Assembly: GCA_903845055.1 (NCBI GenBank) | Contig: CAIMWF010000056.1 | Location: 1 to 64,000 of the forward strand | Direction of reading: 5' to 3' | Length of the DNA stretch: 64,000 nucleotides | Origin: an uncultured Bacteroidales bacterium | GTDB lineage: Bacteria; Bacteroidota; Bacteroidia; Bacteroidales; FEN-979 | In this document: one piece after another, positions 1 through 9,719 of the stretch | Numbering within the stretch: position 1 is the stretch's first letter | Layout of the letters: every line of letters starts with the position of its first letter | The notes under the pieces: generated by a model | What the model was told of the DNA's origin: nothing | The model's database searches: none | The model's input: the letters and a program-made list of their open reading frames with translations, nothing else | Position numbers and translations under genes: made by a program

Positions 1-1572
1 AAGGATGTCCGTCTCGTAGGGGCGCCCCCCTCCTCCATCGGTAAATTCGGAGGCGACACCGACAACTGGATGTGGCCGCGCCACACCGGCGATTTTTCAA
101 TCCTGCGCGTCTATACCGACGCGGACGGTAATCCTGCAAAATATTCGGAAAAGAATGTTCCGCTGAAGGCTGCCTACCACCTGCCCATCAGCCTCAAGGG
201 GATCAAGAAGAATGATTTTGCCATGATCTGGGGCTACCCCGGATCGACCTCCCGCTACCTTACCTCCTATGGCATCGAATATAACCTCCAGATTTTTTAC
301 CCCACGCTGATCAAACTCTTCGGCAAAGAACTGGATGTCATGAAAGAGAGAATGGACCAGGACAATGCCGTCAAGATCGCCTATGCGGCCAACTATGCAA
401 GCATTGCCAACACCTGGAAAAACTTTATTGGCCAGTCACGGATGCTCATCCGCAACAAGGTGGAGGACAAGAAAAAGGCCACCGAGCAGGAATTTACCGA
501 CTGGTACAGCAAAACACCCGCCCTGCAGAAAAAATACGGCAAGGTGCTTGATAACCTGAAAACGAACTATGAGGGCATGAAAAAGATTGCCACCCCCTTC
601 TTCTATGCAAATCTGGCAGGGATGAGCCTCAACGTGGTTCAGATTGCCAACCAGTTCGGCGGGCTTAAGGACAAACTTGAAAAGAAGAACAAACCCGGCA
701 TCAAAGAATCACAGGAAGGATGCAGGGCAGCTGTTAAGGAACACTTCAAGGAATTTGACCTCGGAATTGCAAAGAAAACCCTTGCCGAAATGCTCAGGAT
801 GTATTCCACCGACGTTAAAAAAGATGAACTCCCCTCCATTTTCGCAACGATCGAAAAGGATTATAAAAATGATTTTACAGCCTTTGCCAACGCGGTCTAC
901 ACCACCTCCGTTTTTGCCACACCTGAAAATGCGAACAGGTTCATTGACAATCCCAGCCTAAAGGTGTTCAAGAAGGATCTCGGGTGGCAGCTTGCCAAAT
1001 CGATGGAAGAGGCCATGGGCAAATATATGTCAGCATACACTGCTGCCCGCGCGAACGTCGGTGCAGCCAACCGTCTTTTCATCGGCGGACTGCGCGAGAT
1101 GAACCCGGGCCTTGTTAAATATCCCGACGCCAACTCAACCATGCGCATGACCTACGGCAGCGTGCTCGATTATTACCCGGCCGATGCGGTTCATTATGAC
1201 TATTTCACTACCCTGAAAGGGGTGATGCAGAAGGAGGATCCTACAAACGACGAGTTTATCGTTGAGAAGAAACTGAAGGAGCTTTTCAAGACCAAAGACT
1301 ACGGCCAGTATGGTGAAAACGGCGACATGGTTGTCTGTTTCCTCACCACCAACGACATCACCGGCGGTAATTCGGGAAGCCCGGTCATCAATGGCGATGG
1401 CCAGCTGATCGGCCTTGCCTTCGACGGCAACTGGGAAGCCATGAGCGGCGACATCATGTTCGAACCCGATATGCAGCGCACCATCTGTGTCGACGTGCGT
1501 TACGTGCTCTTTATCATCGACAAGTATGCCGGTGCCGCAAACCTTGTAAAGGAGCTCACCCTGATCAAATAG
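1..1572 (+). CDS. S46 family dipeptidyl-peptidase (DPP7/DPP11 type), 5' truncated
   Basis: The reading frame is open from base 1, so the gene begins before the window; 523 residues of an expected ~700-720 are present. It matches S46 serine peptidases, periplasmic enzymes that remove dipeptides from peptide N-termini in asaccharolytic Bacteroidota. Near the start it shows the family block GGDTDNWMWPRHTGDFS, which carries the catalytic Asp. The nucleophile Ser lies in GGNSGSPV, encoded near base 1370, in a chymotrypsin-like fold. The catalytic His and the signal peptide would lie upstream and cannot be seen. The residue that separates DPP7 (hydrophobic P1) from DPP11 (acidic P1) was not assigned. 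Its last 8 bases overlap the convergent membrane-protein gene at 1565-2266. Confidence 0.93.
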   Translation, partial: KDVRLVGAPPSSIGKFGGDTDNWMWPRHTGDFSILRVYTDADGNPAKYSEKNVPLKAAYHLPISLKGIKKNDFAMIWGYPGSTSRYLTSYGIEYNLQIFYPTLIKLFGKELDVMKERMDQDNAVKIAYAANYASIANTWKNFIGQSRMLIRNKVEDKKKATEQEFTDWYSKTPALQKKYGKVLDNLKTNYEGMKKIATPFFYANLAGMSLNVVQIANQFGGLKDKLEKKNKPGIKESQEGCRAAVKEHFKEFDLGIAKKTLAEMLRMYSTDVKKDELPSIFATIEKDYKNDFTAFANAVYTTSVFATPENANRFIDNPSLKVFKKDLGWQLAKSMEEAMGKYMSAYTAARANVGAANRLFIGGLREMNPGLVKYPDANSTMRMTYGSVLDYYPADAVHYDYFTTLKGVMQKEDPTNDEFIVEKKLKELFKTKDYGQYGENGDMVVCFLTTNDITGGNSGSPVINGDGQLIGLAFDGNWEAMSGDIMFEPDMQRTICVDVRYVLFIIDKYAGAANLVKELTLIK

Positions 1573-2266
1573 GAGGGTTCAAACCCACCTCCGGGCGGGC
1601 TTTCGCCTGCACCGAAACCACGTGGTACATGCTGGCAAAGGCAAGGCTGATCCAGAGGATGGCCGGGAAAATACCGACGATGAAACAGATCAGCCCGCCG
1701 ATGGCCACAAAAATGGATGCTATTCCCATCAGGAAGATGGTCCAGGAAAAACCCCGGGTCATGTTCCAGCTTTTCCTGATCGCATCCACCGCCTCCATCT
1801 TTTCGTCCATCACCAGGTAGGGCACGAAGGCAAGTTTGCATGCAAAGATAAAACCGGGCACGATGAGCATGATAAACCCGGCCACAACGATCAAACATAC
1901 CAGCAGGTTGGCCAGCAGGATGTTTCCGAACGACTGGTAGGCAAAAAAGATGTCCTGGAACCGGAAATCATCGCCCCGGATGGCCTTCAGGTAAACCCAG
2001 GAACAGCCGTAGCTGAGCGGCATGACAATCAGAAGGCTGTATACGAACTGCAGGAGCCCGGTGGTGGCCACGCTCCCCCCCGACCAGGTGTAAAGCAGGT
2101 GCTTTGCCCCGGTCGGGGCCGACAACACCATCTGGAACAAAACGATCAGTAAAAGCTCGGGAAACCGTTTTTTCATGATTTCCCAGGCATGACCGAAGGT
2201 TCCGGAAACGGTTGGCTCCGGCAAGGGCGGAATAATTGAATTTTCGTTGTTTTGAAGAATGTCCAT
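1565..2266 (-). CDS. Multipass membrane protein, unknown function
   Basis: A 233-residue protein with a short polar N-terminus followed by about six hydrophobic segments (around residues 35-50, 68-95, 115-150 and 172-220). The pattern resembles the DUF975 or GDPD-membrane-domain type of integral membrane protein, but no catalytic motif is visible and I do not assign a function. The gene stands alone on the minus strand, convergent with the S46 peptidase (8-base overlap). It has its own promoter-like sequence at 2284-2313. Confidence 0.7.
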   Translation of the reverse strand: MDILQNNENSIIPPLPEPTVSGTFGHAWEIMKKRFPELLLIVLFQMVLSAPTGAKHLLYTWSGGSVATTGLLQFVYSLLIVMPLSYGCSWVYLKAIRGDDFRFQDIFFAYQSFGNILLANLLVCLIVVAGFIMLIVPGFIFACKLAFVPYLVMDEKMEAVDAIRKSWNMTRGFSWTIFLMGIASIFVAIGGLICFIVGIFPAILWISLAFASMYHVVSVQAKARPEVGLNPPI

Positions 2267-2283
2267 GGCGTTAAATTTTATGA

Positions 2284-2313
2284 CAAATATAACCTTCCTG
2301 TATGTATTTCAAA
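2284..2313 (-). promoter_or_regulatory. Bacteroidota-type promoter for the 1565-2266 gene
   Basis: On the minus strand TATATTTG (2291-2284) matches the -7 consensus TAnnTTTG, with TTTG (2313-2310) 18 bases upstream as -33 element. Initiation would fall about 10 bases before the ATG at 2266. Confidence 0.6.
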
Positions 2314-2323
2314 TGCGGTTGCT

Positions 2324-3622
2324 TCAGAATTTTTGCCTGTAGAGCATTTTATTGTCGGGATCGCCGGGAATGTTGTAGAGGTAATAGATCCATTGGTTGC
2401 ACACTTTTATCTTTTCCGGGAAGCTGTGTTCTATTGAAAACCGCTTCCTGAGATCGCCCGAATTCAGACTGATCTCATAGAGGCTGCAGATACCGTTCCT
2501 GATGAAGGTCGTATAGACTTTTCCCGTCAGTTCGTCGACCAGGATGTCACTGGTCCAGCGACCCTCCCTGATGTTGTCAACCTTCAGTGAAAGTTTGTAG
2601 GAGAAGTTGCCGGTGCTGTCGTAGAATTCCACCTGCCGTTCGGGGGGGTTGAAAATGCAGATGTAACTTCCGAGGCGGCAAAGGGAGGTTTTGACAGGGC
2701 GATAGAGGATCTTGTGCACATAATTCCAGGTCACAAAATCCTCCCTTCCCTCGGGCGGTCTGTCGGTGAGCAGCATCATGGCGTCGTCGGCGTTGCGCCT
2801 TAGCATCTTCATTTTCTTCTCGTCCTTTACCTGGCCCACCTCCTTTTTCCGGAGCGTTTTCTTATCGATCCCGTAATATTCCACTCCCAGCCCCTGATCC
2901 GTCACCCTTTGAAAATAGAGGACTTCGGGGGTGGATGCCATGCAATTTTTCAGCACGTCGTCAAATTTTTTCAACTTCACAGGGTGGATCAGGTTCAATT
3001 GCTGCCCTTCGCGGTATACCTGGAATCCCGAATCGCGGCTCAGCACATGCATGTTGCCAAGGCAGTCCCTGAACAGTTTTTGCGGCACGAACCCGAATGG
3101 AGCCGACCGGGCCGCCGTATCACCCGTAAGGTTTTTTAAAATCAGTTCCGACCTTGCCAGCCGTTGACGGTATACCAGCAGGTATACCCTGCTGCTGTCG
3201 ATTTCATAATCGAGCACCGCGAAATGCCCGTCCCTGAAAAACGGTTCATTCATACCGGCCTTAATCTCCACTTCACCCAGCTCTTTCGCCATCCGCGAAA
3301 GATAAAGCGTGAGCGAAAAGGAGGTTTCGTCGAGCAGGATGGTCTTCGTTTCAAAACCGACATAGCTCACCACCAGGGTCGCCGGCAGGGAATCGAGGTA
3401 AAATGAAAATGCGCCATGCCTGTCTGTGACCGTTCCGGCGTGGGTCCGCGTGATGGAAAGGTTGACATCGGGGATGGCATGTTTTGTTCCCTGTTCGAAA
3501 ATCCTGCCGTAAAAGAAATGATAATGCTGGGCCGGGGCCACGATAAAGGTAAAAAGAAAAAGGAGGATCAGCACCGGGCAGCAACGGAAACCTTTTATGA
3601 CTCGCGTGATCCTTCTGTTCAT
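2324..3622 (-). CDS. Secreted protein with carboxypeptidase regulatory-like domain
   Basis: A 432-residue protein. The N-terminus (RRITR... followed by a hydrophobic stretch to APAQ near residue 32) is a signal peptide. Residues ~35-115 form a CarboxypepD_reg-like beta-sandwich: GRIFEQGTKHAIPDVNLSI, then GTVTDRHGAFSFYL and VSYVGFETKTI. This module is common at the N-terminus of SusC/TonB proteins, but no plug or barrel follows here. The remaining ~300 residues are strand-rich and may form a propeller-like domain (regular Y/F-rich repeats); I do not recognise it. Likely periplasmic or surface exposed. Monocistronic, with its own promoter at 3669-3698. Confidence 0.75.
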   Translation of the reverse strand: MNRRITRVIKGFRCCPVLILLFLFTFIVAPAQHYHFFYGRIFEQGTKHAIPDVNLSITRTHAGTVTDRHGAFSFYLDSLPATLVVSYVGFETKTILLDETSFSLTLYLSRMAKELGEVEIKAGMNEPFFRDGHFAVLDYEIDSSRVYLLVYRQRLARSELILKNLTGDTAARSAPFGFVPQKLFRDCLGNMHVLSRDSGFQVYREGQQLNLIHPVKLKKFDDVLKNCMASTPEVLYFQRVTDQGLGVEYYGIDKKTLRKKEVGQVKDEKKMKMLRRNADDAMMLLTDRPPEGREDFVTWNYVHKILYRPVKTSLCRLGSYICIFNPPERQVEFYDSTGNFSYKLSLKVDNIREGRWTSDILVDELTGKVYTTFIRNGICSLYEISLNSGDLRKRFSIEHSFPEKIKVCNQWIYYLYNIPGDPDNKMLYRQKF

Positions 3623-3668
3623 TTGCCGGTGTGTTTACCTGCTTCCGGCAGGATTTGGACTGTTATCA

Positions 3669-3698
3669 CAAACTTACGAATAAGTTGTTTATTTACAA
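3669..3698 (-). promoter_or_regulatory. Bacteroidota-type promoter for the 2324-3622 gene
   Basis: Minus-strand TAAGTTTG (3676-3669) fits TAnnTTTG, with TTG (3698-3696) exactly 19 bases upstream. The predicted start site is about 40 bases before the ATG. The rest of the 3623-3866 gap shows no further structure that I can identify. Confidence 0.6.
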
Positions 3699-3866
3699 CC
3701 GGCTATGCCATACTTTATTACCATTTGCGAAATAGCGCCTGCCGAAGTGATCGGCAGAAATGAACCTCTGACCGGACATAATTCATGCATGGTCGATTAG
3801 TATGCGTTTCATTTGCATTTGATGGACATCTGTCGTTAATTTGTAATTGAATTTCAACGAGATGAG

Positions 3867-4892
3867 ATGAAGACAAAGTACAAATTACTGATCCACATCG
3901 CCTTCTGGATCTACATGTTCAACCAGGTACTGCTTTCGATCGCCATGGTACCGGACAACAAGTATGATCCGTTCGAGGAACTTACCATTTACCCGCTTAC
4001 CAGTTTTTTAACATTCTACGGGATTTACTGCGTCTTCGGACTTTTTTTCAACAGGAAAAAGAAACTTCTTCCCATCCTGATGCTGGTTGCCGTTGTCGCC
4101 CTCCTGGTGCCGCTGCGCATCGGGATGGAATATTTTTTCTGGAAATACATCGGTTACAGCCACCTGAAGCCGACCGATTCGCTCGTCATCAACAGCAGTT
4201 GGTGGATCAATTCCATCCGGCTTACAATCATTTATGGCATTTACGCCTTGTTGATCCAGCTGGCCATTGGCTGGTTTGAGAACCAGAAGCTGAAAACGGA
4301 GCTGCTGCTCGAAAAACAATCGGGGGAACTGGCCCTTTTGCGATCGCAGATCAACCCTCATTTCCTTTTCAACACCCTGAACAACATCTATTCGCTGGTA
4401 TACAAGAAATCGGAAGACGCACCGGAAGCGGTGATGAAAATGTCGTCGATCATGCGCTATATGCTTTATGATGCCACAACCGACAAGGTTTTGCTGGAAA
4501 AGGAGATCGAATACCTGAAGAGTTTCATCGAACTTGAGAAACTCCGTATCCGGCATGCCGATTTCGTGGAGCTGAACATCCTGGGAAATGTGGAAGCCCG
4601 CACCATCGCGCCGATGCTGCTGATACCCTTTGTAGAAAATGCTTTCAAACATGGTAGCAAAAATGTGGCGAATCCCGGGATCCGGATCAATTTATCGATC
4701 GGGGCGGAGCAGATCAGGTTCGAGGTGAGCAATTACCTCCGGAAGAACACCACCACGACCACCGACCATGTGGGCGGGATCGGTCTTACCAACCTCCGGC
4801 GGCGGCTTAACCTGCTCTATCCCGGGCTGCACCAGCTTGAAATAAAAACCGATGAAACTCTTTATACAGTTCTGTTAATACTCCGGATATGA
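3867..4892 (+). CDS. LytS-type sensor histidine kinase (His_kinase family)
   Basis: A 341-residue inner-membrane kinase. Four membrane segments lie within residues ~5-135, then a short coiled coil (~138-160), then the His_kinase domain with the phospho-acceptor motif QINPHFLFNTLN (His165). The ATP-binding domain has the N box PFVENAFKHG (around Asn258) and the G-box region GGIGLTNLRRRL near the C-terminus. The stop codon overlaps the next gene's start by four bases (ATGA), so kinase and regulator are translationally coupled. There is no extracytoplasmic sensor domain beyond the membrane bundle, so the signal is probably sensed in or at the membrane; the ligand is unknown. Confidence 0.92.
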   Translation: MKTKYKLLIHIAFWIYMFNQVLLSIAMVPDNKYDPFEELTIYPLTSFLTFYGIYCVFGLFFNRKKKLLPILMLVAVVALLVPLRIGMEYFFWKYIGYSHLKPTDSLVINSSWWINSIRLTIIYGIYALLIQLAIGWFENQKLKTELLLEKQSGELALLRSQINPHFLFNTLNNIYSLVYKKSEDAPEAVMKMSSIMRYMLYDATTDKVLLEKEIEYLKSFIELEKLRIRHADFVELNILGNVEARTIAPMLLIPFVENAFKHGSKNVANPGIRINLSIGAEQIRFEVSNYLRKNTTTTTDHVGGIGLTNLRRRLNLLYPGLHQLEIKTDETLYTVLLILRI

Positions 4893-5617
4893 TCATAAAC
4901 TGCATTGCCATTGATGATGAGCCCCTGGCGCTCGACATCATCAGGGATTACTGTTCAAAAGTGGTCTTCCTGAACCTCCTCAGGACCTTCGACAACGCAA
5001 TCGAATCCATTGAGTATATCCGGTCGAACAAAGTCGACCTGATCTTCCTGGATATACAGATGGAGGAACTTACCGGGATCCAGCTGCTGAACGCCCTGAA
5101 ACACAGGCCATTTGTCATATTCACCACCGCGTATGAACGCTATGCCATCCAGGGATTCGAACTGGATGTGGTCGATTACATGCTGAAACCCATCTCCTTC
5201 GAACGGTTCATCAAGGGGGTTAACAAAGTGTTCGAACGAATGCAGTTCGACCCATCTGCCTCAAAAGCCGAAAACGGCAAGCCAAGGCCTGCCGAGGCAT
5301 CCTTCTTCTTTGTGAAGACTGAAACACGGATGGAGCGTATCGAGAACAACGAGGTGCTTTACGTGGAGGGGATGGGGGATTACTGGAGGATTGTTACGAA
5401 AACCCGGCGGATCATGACACTCATGAATGCCCGCAAGCTTGAAGAGGTGCTTCGTGAACCGCAGTTCTGCAGGGTTCACAAATCGTTTTTCATCGCGCTC
5501 GACAAGATTGAATCGATCGAGAGGAACCGCATCAAGATCGGCGATCAGTACATCCCGGTCAGCGAAACCTACCACAAAACCTTCTTCGACCTGGTCGAGC
5601 GTAAAAAACTGGCCTGA
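4889..5617 (+). CDS. LytTR-family response regulator
   Basis: A 242-residue partner of the preceding kinase. The receiver domain (residues 1-~120) has the acidic pair DD at 9-10, phospho-acceptor Asp55 in LIFLDIQM and the conserved Lys in MLKPISFERF. After a linker of ~20 residues, residues ~140-238 form a LytTR DNA-binding domain (VKTETRMERIENNEVLYVE ... FCRVHKSFFIAL). These regulators usually bind paired direct repeats upstream of target promoters. No obvious target is adjacent, since the next gene, rnr, is convergent. Confidence 0.93.
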   Translation: MIINCIAIDDEPLALDIIRDYCSKVVFLNLLRTFDNAIESIEYIRSNKVDLIFLDIQMEELTGIQLLNALKHRPFVIFTTAYERYAIQGFELDVVDYMLKPISFERFIKGVNKVFERMQFDPSASKAENGKPRPAEASFFFVKTETRMERIENNEVLYVEGMGDYWRIVTKTRRIMTLMNARKLEEVLREPQFCRVHKSFFIALDKIESIERNRIKIGDQYIPVSETYHKTFFDLVERKKLA

Positions 5618-5678
5618 GCAGGTTGCCGGCCTCCGGTAATTCGCAGGCCGACATCAGCCCCAACGGTGTTCGGTCGTG

Positions 5679-7835
5679 TTACGGAACCCATTCATAGTCC
5701 ATCTGCTTGCGGGCAAGGTCAATCCGCTTAACCCGGATTTTCAGCTTATCGCCCAGTTTGAACCGGTAACCGTGCCGCTGTCCGATGATCTGGTAATTTT
5801 CTTCATCGAGATAATAGTAATCATCTTCAAGGTCGCGCAGCCTGATCATCCCCTCGCATTTGGTACCGGTGATCTCGGCAAAAATGCCCCATTTGCTCAC
5901 CCCCGAAATTCGCGCATCAAACTCCTGCCCGATCTTGTCGAGCATGAATTCAGCCTGCTTGTATTTGACCGACATGCGTTCGGCATCCACAGCCCGTCGT
6001 TCCATTTCCGAGGCGTGTTCGCACATCGGTTCGTAAACATCTTTTGAAACCGACGGACCGTTGTTCATATAGGCCGCCAGGAGCCGGTGCACCATCAGGT
6101 CGGGATACCGGCGTATGGGAGAGGTGAAATGGGTGTAGAACTGGAAGGCAAGACCGTAATGGCCGATGTTGTTGGTGGAGTAATAGGCTTTTGACATCGT
6201 GCGAACTGCAATGGTTTCGATCATGGTTTCGGTTCCGGTTCCCTTGATATCGTTGAACAGTTTGTTAAAGGAGTCGGCAAGCGATTTCTTCGAACTGATC
6301 TTCATTTTGTAACCCAGCCGTTCAACGAACTGGGTGAAGGTTTCCAGTTTCTCGGCATTGGGCGTGTCGTGTACGCGGTATACGAAGGTTTTGACCGTTT
6401 GATTTTCATGTTTTTTCCCGATGAATTCGGCGACCTTCCTGTTGGCCAGCAGCATGAAATCCTCGATCAGCTTGTTGGCATCCTTCATTTCACGGAGGAA
6501 AATGTCGATCGGCCTCCCCTTTTCGTCGAGTTTGAACTTGACCTCCTGGGTTTCAAAATTAAACGACCCCTTTTTAAACCGTTCTTCGCGAAGTTTCAGC
6601 GCGATGTTGTTGAAAACCGTTATCTCCTGGGCATATTCGCCCTGTCCCGATTCGATGATCTTCTGAACCTCCTCGTAAGCGAACCTGCGGTTTGAGTTGA
6701 TGACTGTTTTGCCAAACCATTCCGAGTAAATTTTTGCGGTCTCGTCCATTTCAAAAACGGCCGAAAAGCACAACCGGTCCTCCCCCTGTTTCAGGGAACA
6801 AAGCCCGTTCGACAGGTGTTCCGGCAGCATCGGGATGGTGCGGCCCACCATGTAGACGGAAGTTCCCCGTTCCACGGCTTCCTCATCGATGGCAGTGCCC
6901 GGCCTTACATAATAAGAGACATCGGCAATGTGCACTCCTACTTCCCAGTGTCCCTTTTCCAGCGGCCTGAGCGAGATGGCGTCGTCAAAGTCCTTTGCGT
7001 CCTCCGGGTCGATGGTGATGGTCAGTACCTGCCTGAAATCCCGGCGTTTGCGAATTTCATCCGCCGGCAGGATGTCGGGGAAGGAGGATGCCTCCTTTTC
7101 GGCCTTTGGTGTAAAAGATAGGGGAAAGTCGATTTCGGCCAGGATCGACTGCATCTCCACGCGGTTGTCGCCCGGTTTCCCGAGCACCTCCTTCACCTCC
7201 CCGAACGGGTTGGCCGACTGGGCGGGCCATTCTGTGATCACCACCACCACCTTCTGGCCGTTCTTTGCCCCGTTGAGTTTGGTATTCGGGATGAAGATAT
7301 CGACCGGCATGGTGGCATTGTCGGGCCGCAGGAAGGCAAAATTTTTCGAGGTTTCGATGGTTCCTACAAATTGCTTCTTATTTCGTTTAATGATCTCTGC
7401 AATCTCCCCTTCGAGTTTATGGCCCTTGCGCCTCGGAAAAAGGAATACACTCACTTTGTCGCCGTGGAGGGCATGATTGGTGTTGGTGGCGGCAATAAAA
7501 ACATCTTCCGATTTGTCCTCCGGAATCACATACGCTTTGCCGGTCTGTTTCATGTCGACGGTCCCTGCCATGGATGTCTTCACCTCCTTTGCATAAGCGG
7601 GGCTTTTCAGGTTAACCTGGTATTTTCCCCGTTTGCTCATGATGAGCTCTTCTGTTTTAAACAACTGGCCGATGATCAGGCTGATCAAATCCTTGCTGGC
7701 CCGGTCCTGGATTCCCAGCCGGGCGGCAACCTGCTTGTAATTGAAACTGCTGTAAGGATTGTTCCTGAAAACATCCAGCACCGATTTCACAAAAGTGTTC
7801 TTTTCGCTTCCGCTTAAACTCTTCTTTTTTCCCAT
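5679..7835 (-). CDS. rnr: Ribonuclease R
   Basis: A 718-residue 3'-5' exoribonuclease of the RNase II/R family that degrades structured RNA. Order of domains: an N-terminal winged-helix-like region (~10-80), cold-shock/OB domains (~85-235), the RNB catalytic domain beginning near 265, and a C-terminal S1 domain (~635-715, from FDARISGVSKWGIFAEI). The metal-binding motif TIDPEDAKDFDDA carries Asp276, Asp282, Asp284 and Asp285. The length fits RNase R. The basic C-terminal tail of the E. coli enzyme is short here. The gene is convergent with the LytTR regulator. It is not close enough to the ABC gene upstream to be certain of co-transcription. Confidence 0.97.
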   Translation of the reverse strand: MGKKKSLSGSEKNTFVKSVLDVFRNNPYSSFNYKQVAARLGIQDRASKDLISLIIGQLFKTEELIMSKRGKYQVNLKSPAYAKEVKTSMAGTVDMKQTGKAYVIPEDKSEDVFIAATNTNHALHGDKVSVFLFPRRKGHKLEGEIAEIIKRNKKQFVGTIETSKNFAFLRPDNATMPVDIFIPNTKLNGAKNGQKVVVVITEWPAQSANPFGEVKEVLGKPGDNRVEMQSILAEIDFPLSFTPKAEKEASSFPDILPADEIRKRRDFRQVLTITIDPEDAKDFDDAISLRPLEKGHWEVGVHIADVSYYVRPGTAIDEEAVERGTSVYMVGRTIPMLPEHLSNGLCSLKQGEDRLCFSAVFEMDETAKIYSEWFGKTVINSNRRFAYEEVQKIIESGQGEYAQEITVFNNIALKLREERFKKGSFNFETQEVKFKLDEKGRPIDIFLREMKDANKLIEDFMLLANRKVAEFIGKKHENQTVKTFVYRVHDTPNAEKLETFTQFVERLGYKMKISSKKSLADSFNKLFNDIKGTGTETMIETIAVRTMSKAYYSTNNIGHYGLAFQFYTHFTSPIRRYPDLMVHRLLAAYMNNGPSVSKDVYEPMCEHASEMERRAVDAERMSVKYKQAEFMLDKIGQEFDARISGVSKWGIFAEITGTKCEGMIRLRDLEDDYYYLDEENYQIIGQRHGYRFKLGDKLKIRVKRIDLARKQMDYEWVP

Positions 7836-7919
7836 AGATCCTCCAATTTCATAAAGATAAAACGTTACCTGTCAACCGGCCACCTCTTCCCCGGGTGTAA
7901 AATCCTTCAACCCTTTCAC

Positions 7920-7947
7920 ATTTTACCATTTTGCTATTTTACCATTT
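7920..7947. repeat. Short direct repeat ATTTTACCATTT x2
   Basis: Two copies of the 12-mer ATTTTACCATTT (7920-7931 and 7936-7947) with a 16-base period lie between rnr and the ABC ATPase gene, ending inside the last codons of the latter. A/T-rich intergenic repeat; function unknown. Confidence 0.5.
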
Positions 7948-9627
7948 GTTTTTGCCCGGTATCGCCTCGAGCAGGGCACGGGTATATTCCGACCGGGGAT
8001 GCGCATACACCTGGTCGGCCTCGCCCATCTCCTCGATTTTCCCGTTTCTCATCACGATCAGCCGGTCCGACATGTATCTTACCACCGAAAGGTCGTGTGA
8101 GATGAAGATATAGGTCAGTCCGAAATCCCGTTTCAGGTCGTTCAGCAGGTTCAGCACCTGTGCCTGGATCGAAACATCCAGCGCCGACACCGATTCATCG
8201 CAGATGATCAGCCGCGGTTCGACCGCCAGTGCCCTGGCGATGCAGACCCTCTGCCGCTGTCCGCCCGAAAACTCGTGCGGGTAACGGTAAAAATGGTCTG
8301 GTTTCAAACCAACCTTCTGCAGCAGGTCCATCACCATGGCCCTCCTGCCTGCATCGTCACCGTGCAGCCCGTGAACCTTCATCGGCTCGAGGATGGCCGC
8401 CCCGGCTGAGATCCGCGGGTTCAACGAAGAATAGGGATCCTGGAATATGATCTGCAGGTCCTTGCGCAATAATTTCAGTTTTCCCGCAGTCAGACGGGTG
8501 ATGTCATGGTCCTGGTACCAGATTTTTCCTTCCGATGCCGGGATCAGTTCCAGCACGACCCTGGCCAGGGTGGTTTTCCCGCTCCCCGATTCCCCGACAA
8601 TTCCCAGCGTCTCACCGGGAAACAGGTTAAACGTCGCCTTCTCCAGCGCCCTGAAAGAGCCGAACTGCTTTCCCAGGTTTTCAACCCTCAGCACCGGTTC
8701 GAGGCTGTATAGTATTTTATGCGCACTTGCCCGGTCCTCCGCGGTTACCACTTCTGCTGACGGGGAATAATCCCCGTTGACAAAGTTTTCAACCGACGGA
8801 AGCCTCGCGGGCCTGGCGTCCAGCGGGGGCCGGCACGCCAGCAGCCCGCGGGTGTACGCGTGCGAAGGTCTCATGAAAATATCGCCGACCTCGCCCTGCT
8901 CCACGATTTTACCTTTGTTCATCACCAGCACCCTGTCGGCGAATCCAGCCACAAGTCCCAGGTCGTGGGTGATGAACAGGATGCTCATGTTCCGGGTCAC
9001 CTGTAGTTTTTTTAACAGTTCCAGGATCGTTTTCTGAACGGTCACATCCAGGGCTGTGGTCGGTTCATCCGCGATCAGGATAGCCGGGTCGCAGGCAATG
9101 GCCATGGCGATCATCACCCGCTGTTTCTGCCCTCCCGAAAGCTGGTGGGGATAGGCGTCGAACAATTCTTCAGGCCTTGGAAGCATGACCTCGCGGAACA
9201 ATTCCAGTACTTTTTTCTTTGCCTGCTTTTTTGAATAGCAAAGGTGTAGCCTCAGACTTTCGCCGACCTGGTCGCCGCAGGTAAACACCGGGTTCAGCGA
9301 GGTCATGGGTTCCTGGAAGATCATGGAGATGGCAAATCCCCTGTATTTCTGCATTTCCCGCTCATCCAGCCCCAACAGGTCAGTGCCTGAACCCTCCGTG
9401 TTGCTGAAAACAATCCTGCCGCTGTCAATATTCCCGGGAGGAACCGGTATCAGCCTTAGCACCGACAGTGCCGTTACGGTCTTTCCCGAGCCCGATTCTC
9501 CCACCACTGCAAGGGTTTCGCCCCTGTTGAGACGGAAGGACACATGGTCAACGACCACCTGTTCGCGGTGATCGGTCGTGAAGCTTACTGATAAGTCCTG
9601 AACATCAAGAATGGGAACAGTGACCAT
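7939..9627 (-). CDS. Fused dipeptide/oligopeptide ABC transporter ATP-binding protein (DppD-DppF type)
   Basis: Two complete ABC cassettes in one 562-residue chain. The first has Walker A GESGSGKT (residues 43-50) and signature LSGGQKQRV; the second has Walker [14 protein letters not shown] and signature FSGGQRQRV. Both have Walker [14 protein letters not shown] / [13 protein letters not shown] and the oligopeptide-family tail. Such fusions (as in YejF or GsiA) power two-permease peptide or nickel importers. I place the start at 9627 instead of the in-frame ATG at 9648, because a promoter -7 element (TAGGTTTG, 9653-9646) overlaps the latter. Permease and binding-protein genes are not adjacent, so this is an orphan ATPase. 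Confidence 0.9.
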   Translation of the reverse strand: MVTVPILDVQDLSVSFTTDHREQVVVDHVSFRLNRGETLAVVGESGSGKTVTALSVLRLIPVPPGNIDSGRIVFSNTEGSGTDLLGLDEREMQKYRGFAISMIFQEPMTSLNPVFTCGDQVGESLRLHLCYSKKQAKKKVLELFREVMLPRPEELFDAYPHQLSGGQKQRVMIAMAIACDPAILIADEPTTALDVTVQKTILELLKKLQVTRNMSILFITHDLGLVAGFADRVLVMNKGKIVEQGEVGDIFMRPSHAYTRGLLACRPPLDARPARLPSVENFVNGDYSPSAEVVTAEDRASAHKILYSLEPVLRVENLGKQFGSFRALEKATFNLFPGETLGIVGESGSGKTTLARVVLELIPASEGKIWYQDHDITRLTAGKLKLLRKDLQIIFQDPYSSLNPRISAGAAILEPMKVHGLHGDDAGRRAMVMDLLQKVGLKPDHFYRYPHEFSGGQRQRVCIARALAVEPRLIICDESVSALDVSIQAQVLNLLNDLKRDFGLTYIFISHDLSVVRYMSDRLIVMRNGKIEEMGEADQVYAHPRSEYTRALLEAIPGKNKW

Positions 9628-9645
9628 TGCGGGACAAATTTTAAT

Positions 9646-9653
9646 CAAACCTA
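9646..9653 (-). promoter_or_regulatory. -7 element for the ABC ATPase gene
   Basis: TAGGTTTG on the minus strand fits TAnnTTTG; no clear TTG was found 18-22 bases upstream. Its position argues against use of the ATG at 9648. Confidence 0.45.
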
Positions 9654-9719
9654 CGTGATTTTTTTCAATTATTTGATATTACCTTTTGCCCCCTTGCCCG
9701 ATTAAGCAAAAACAACATC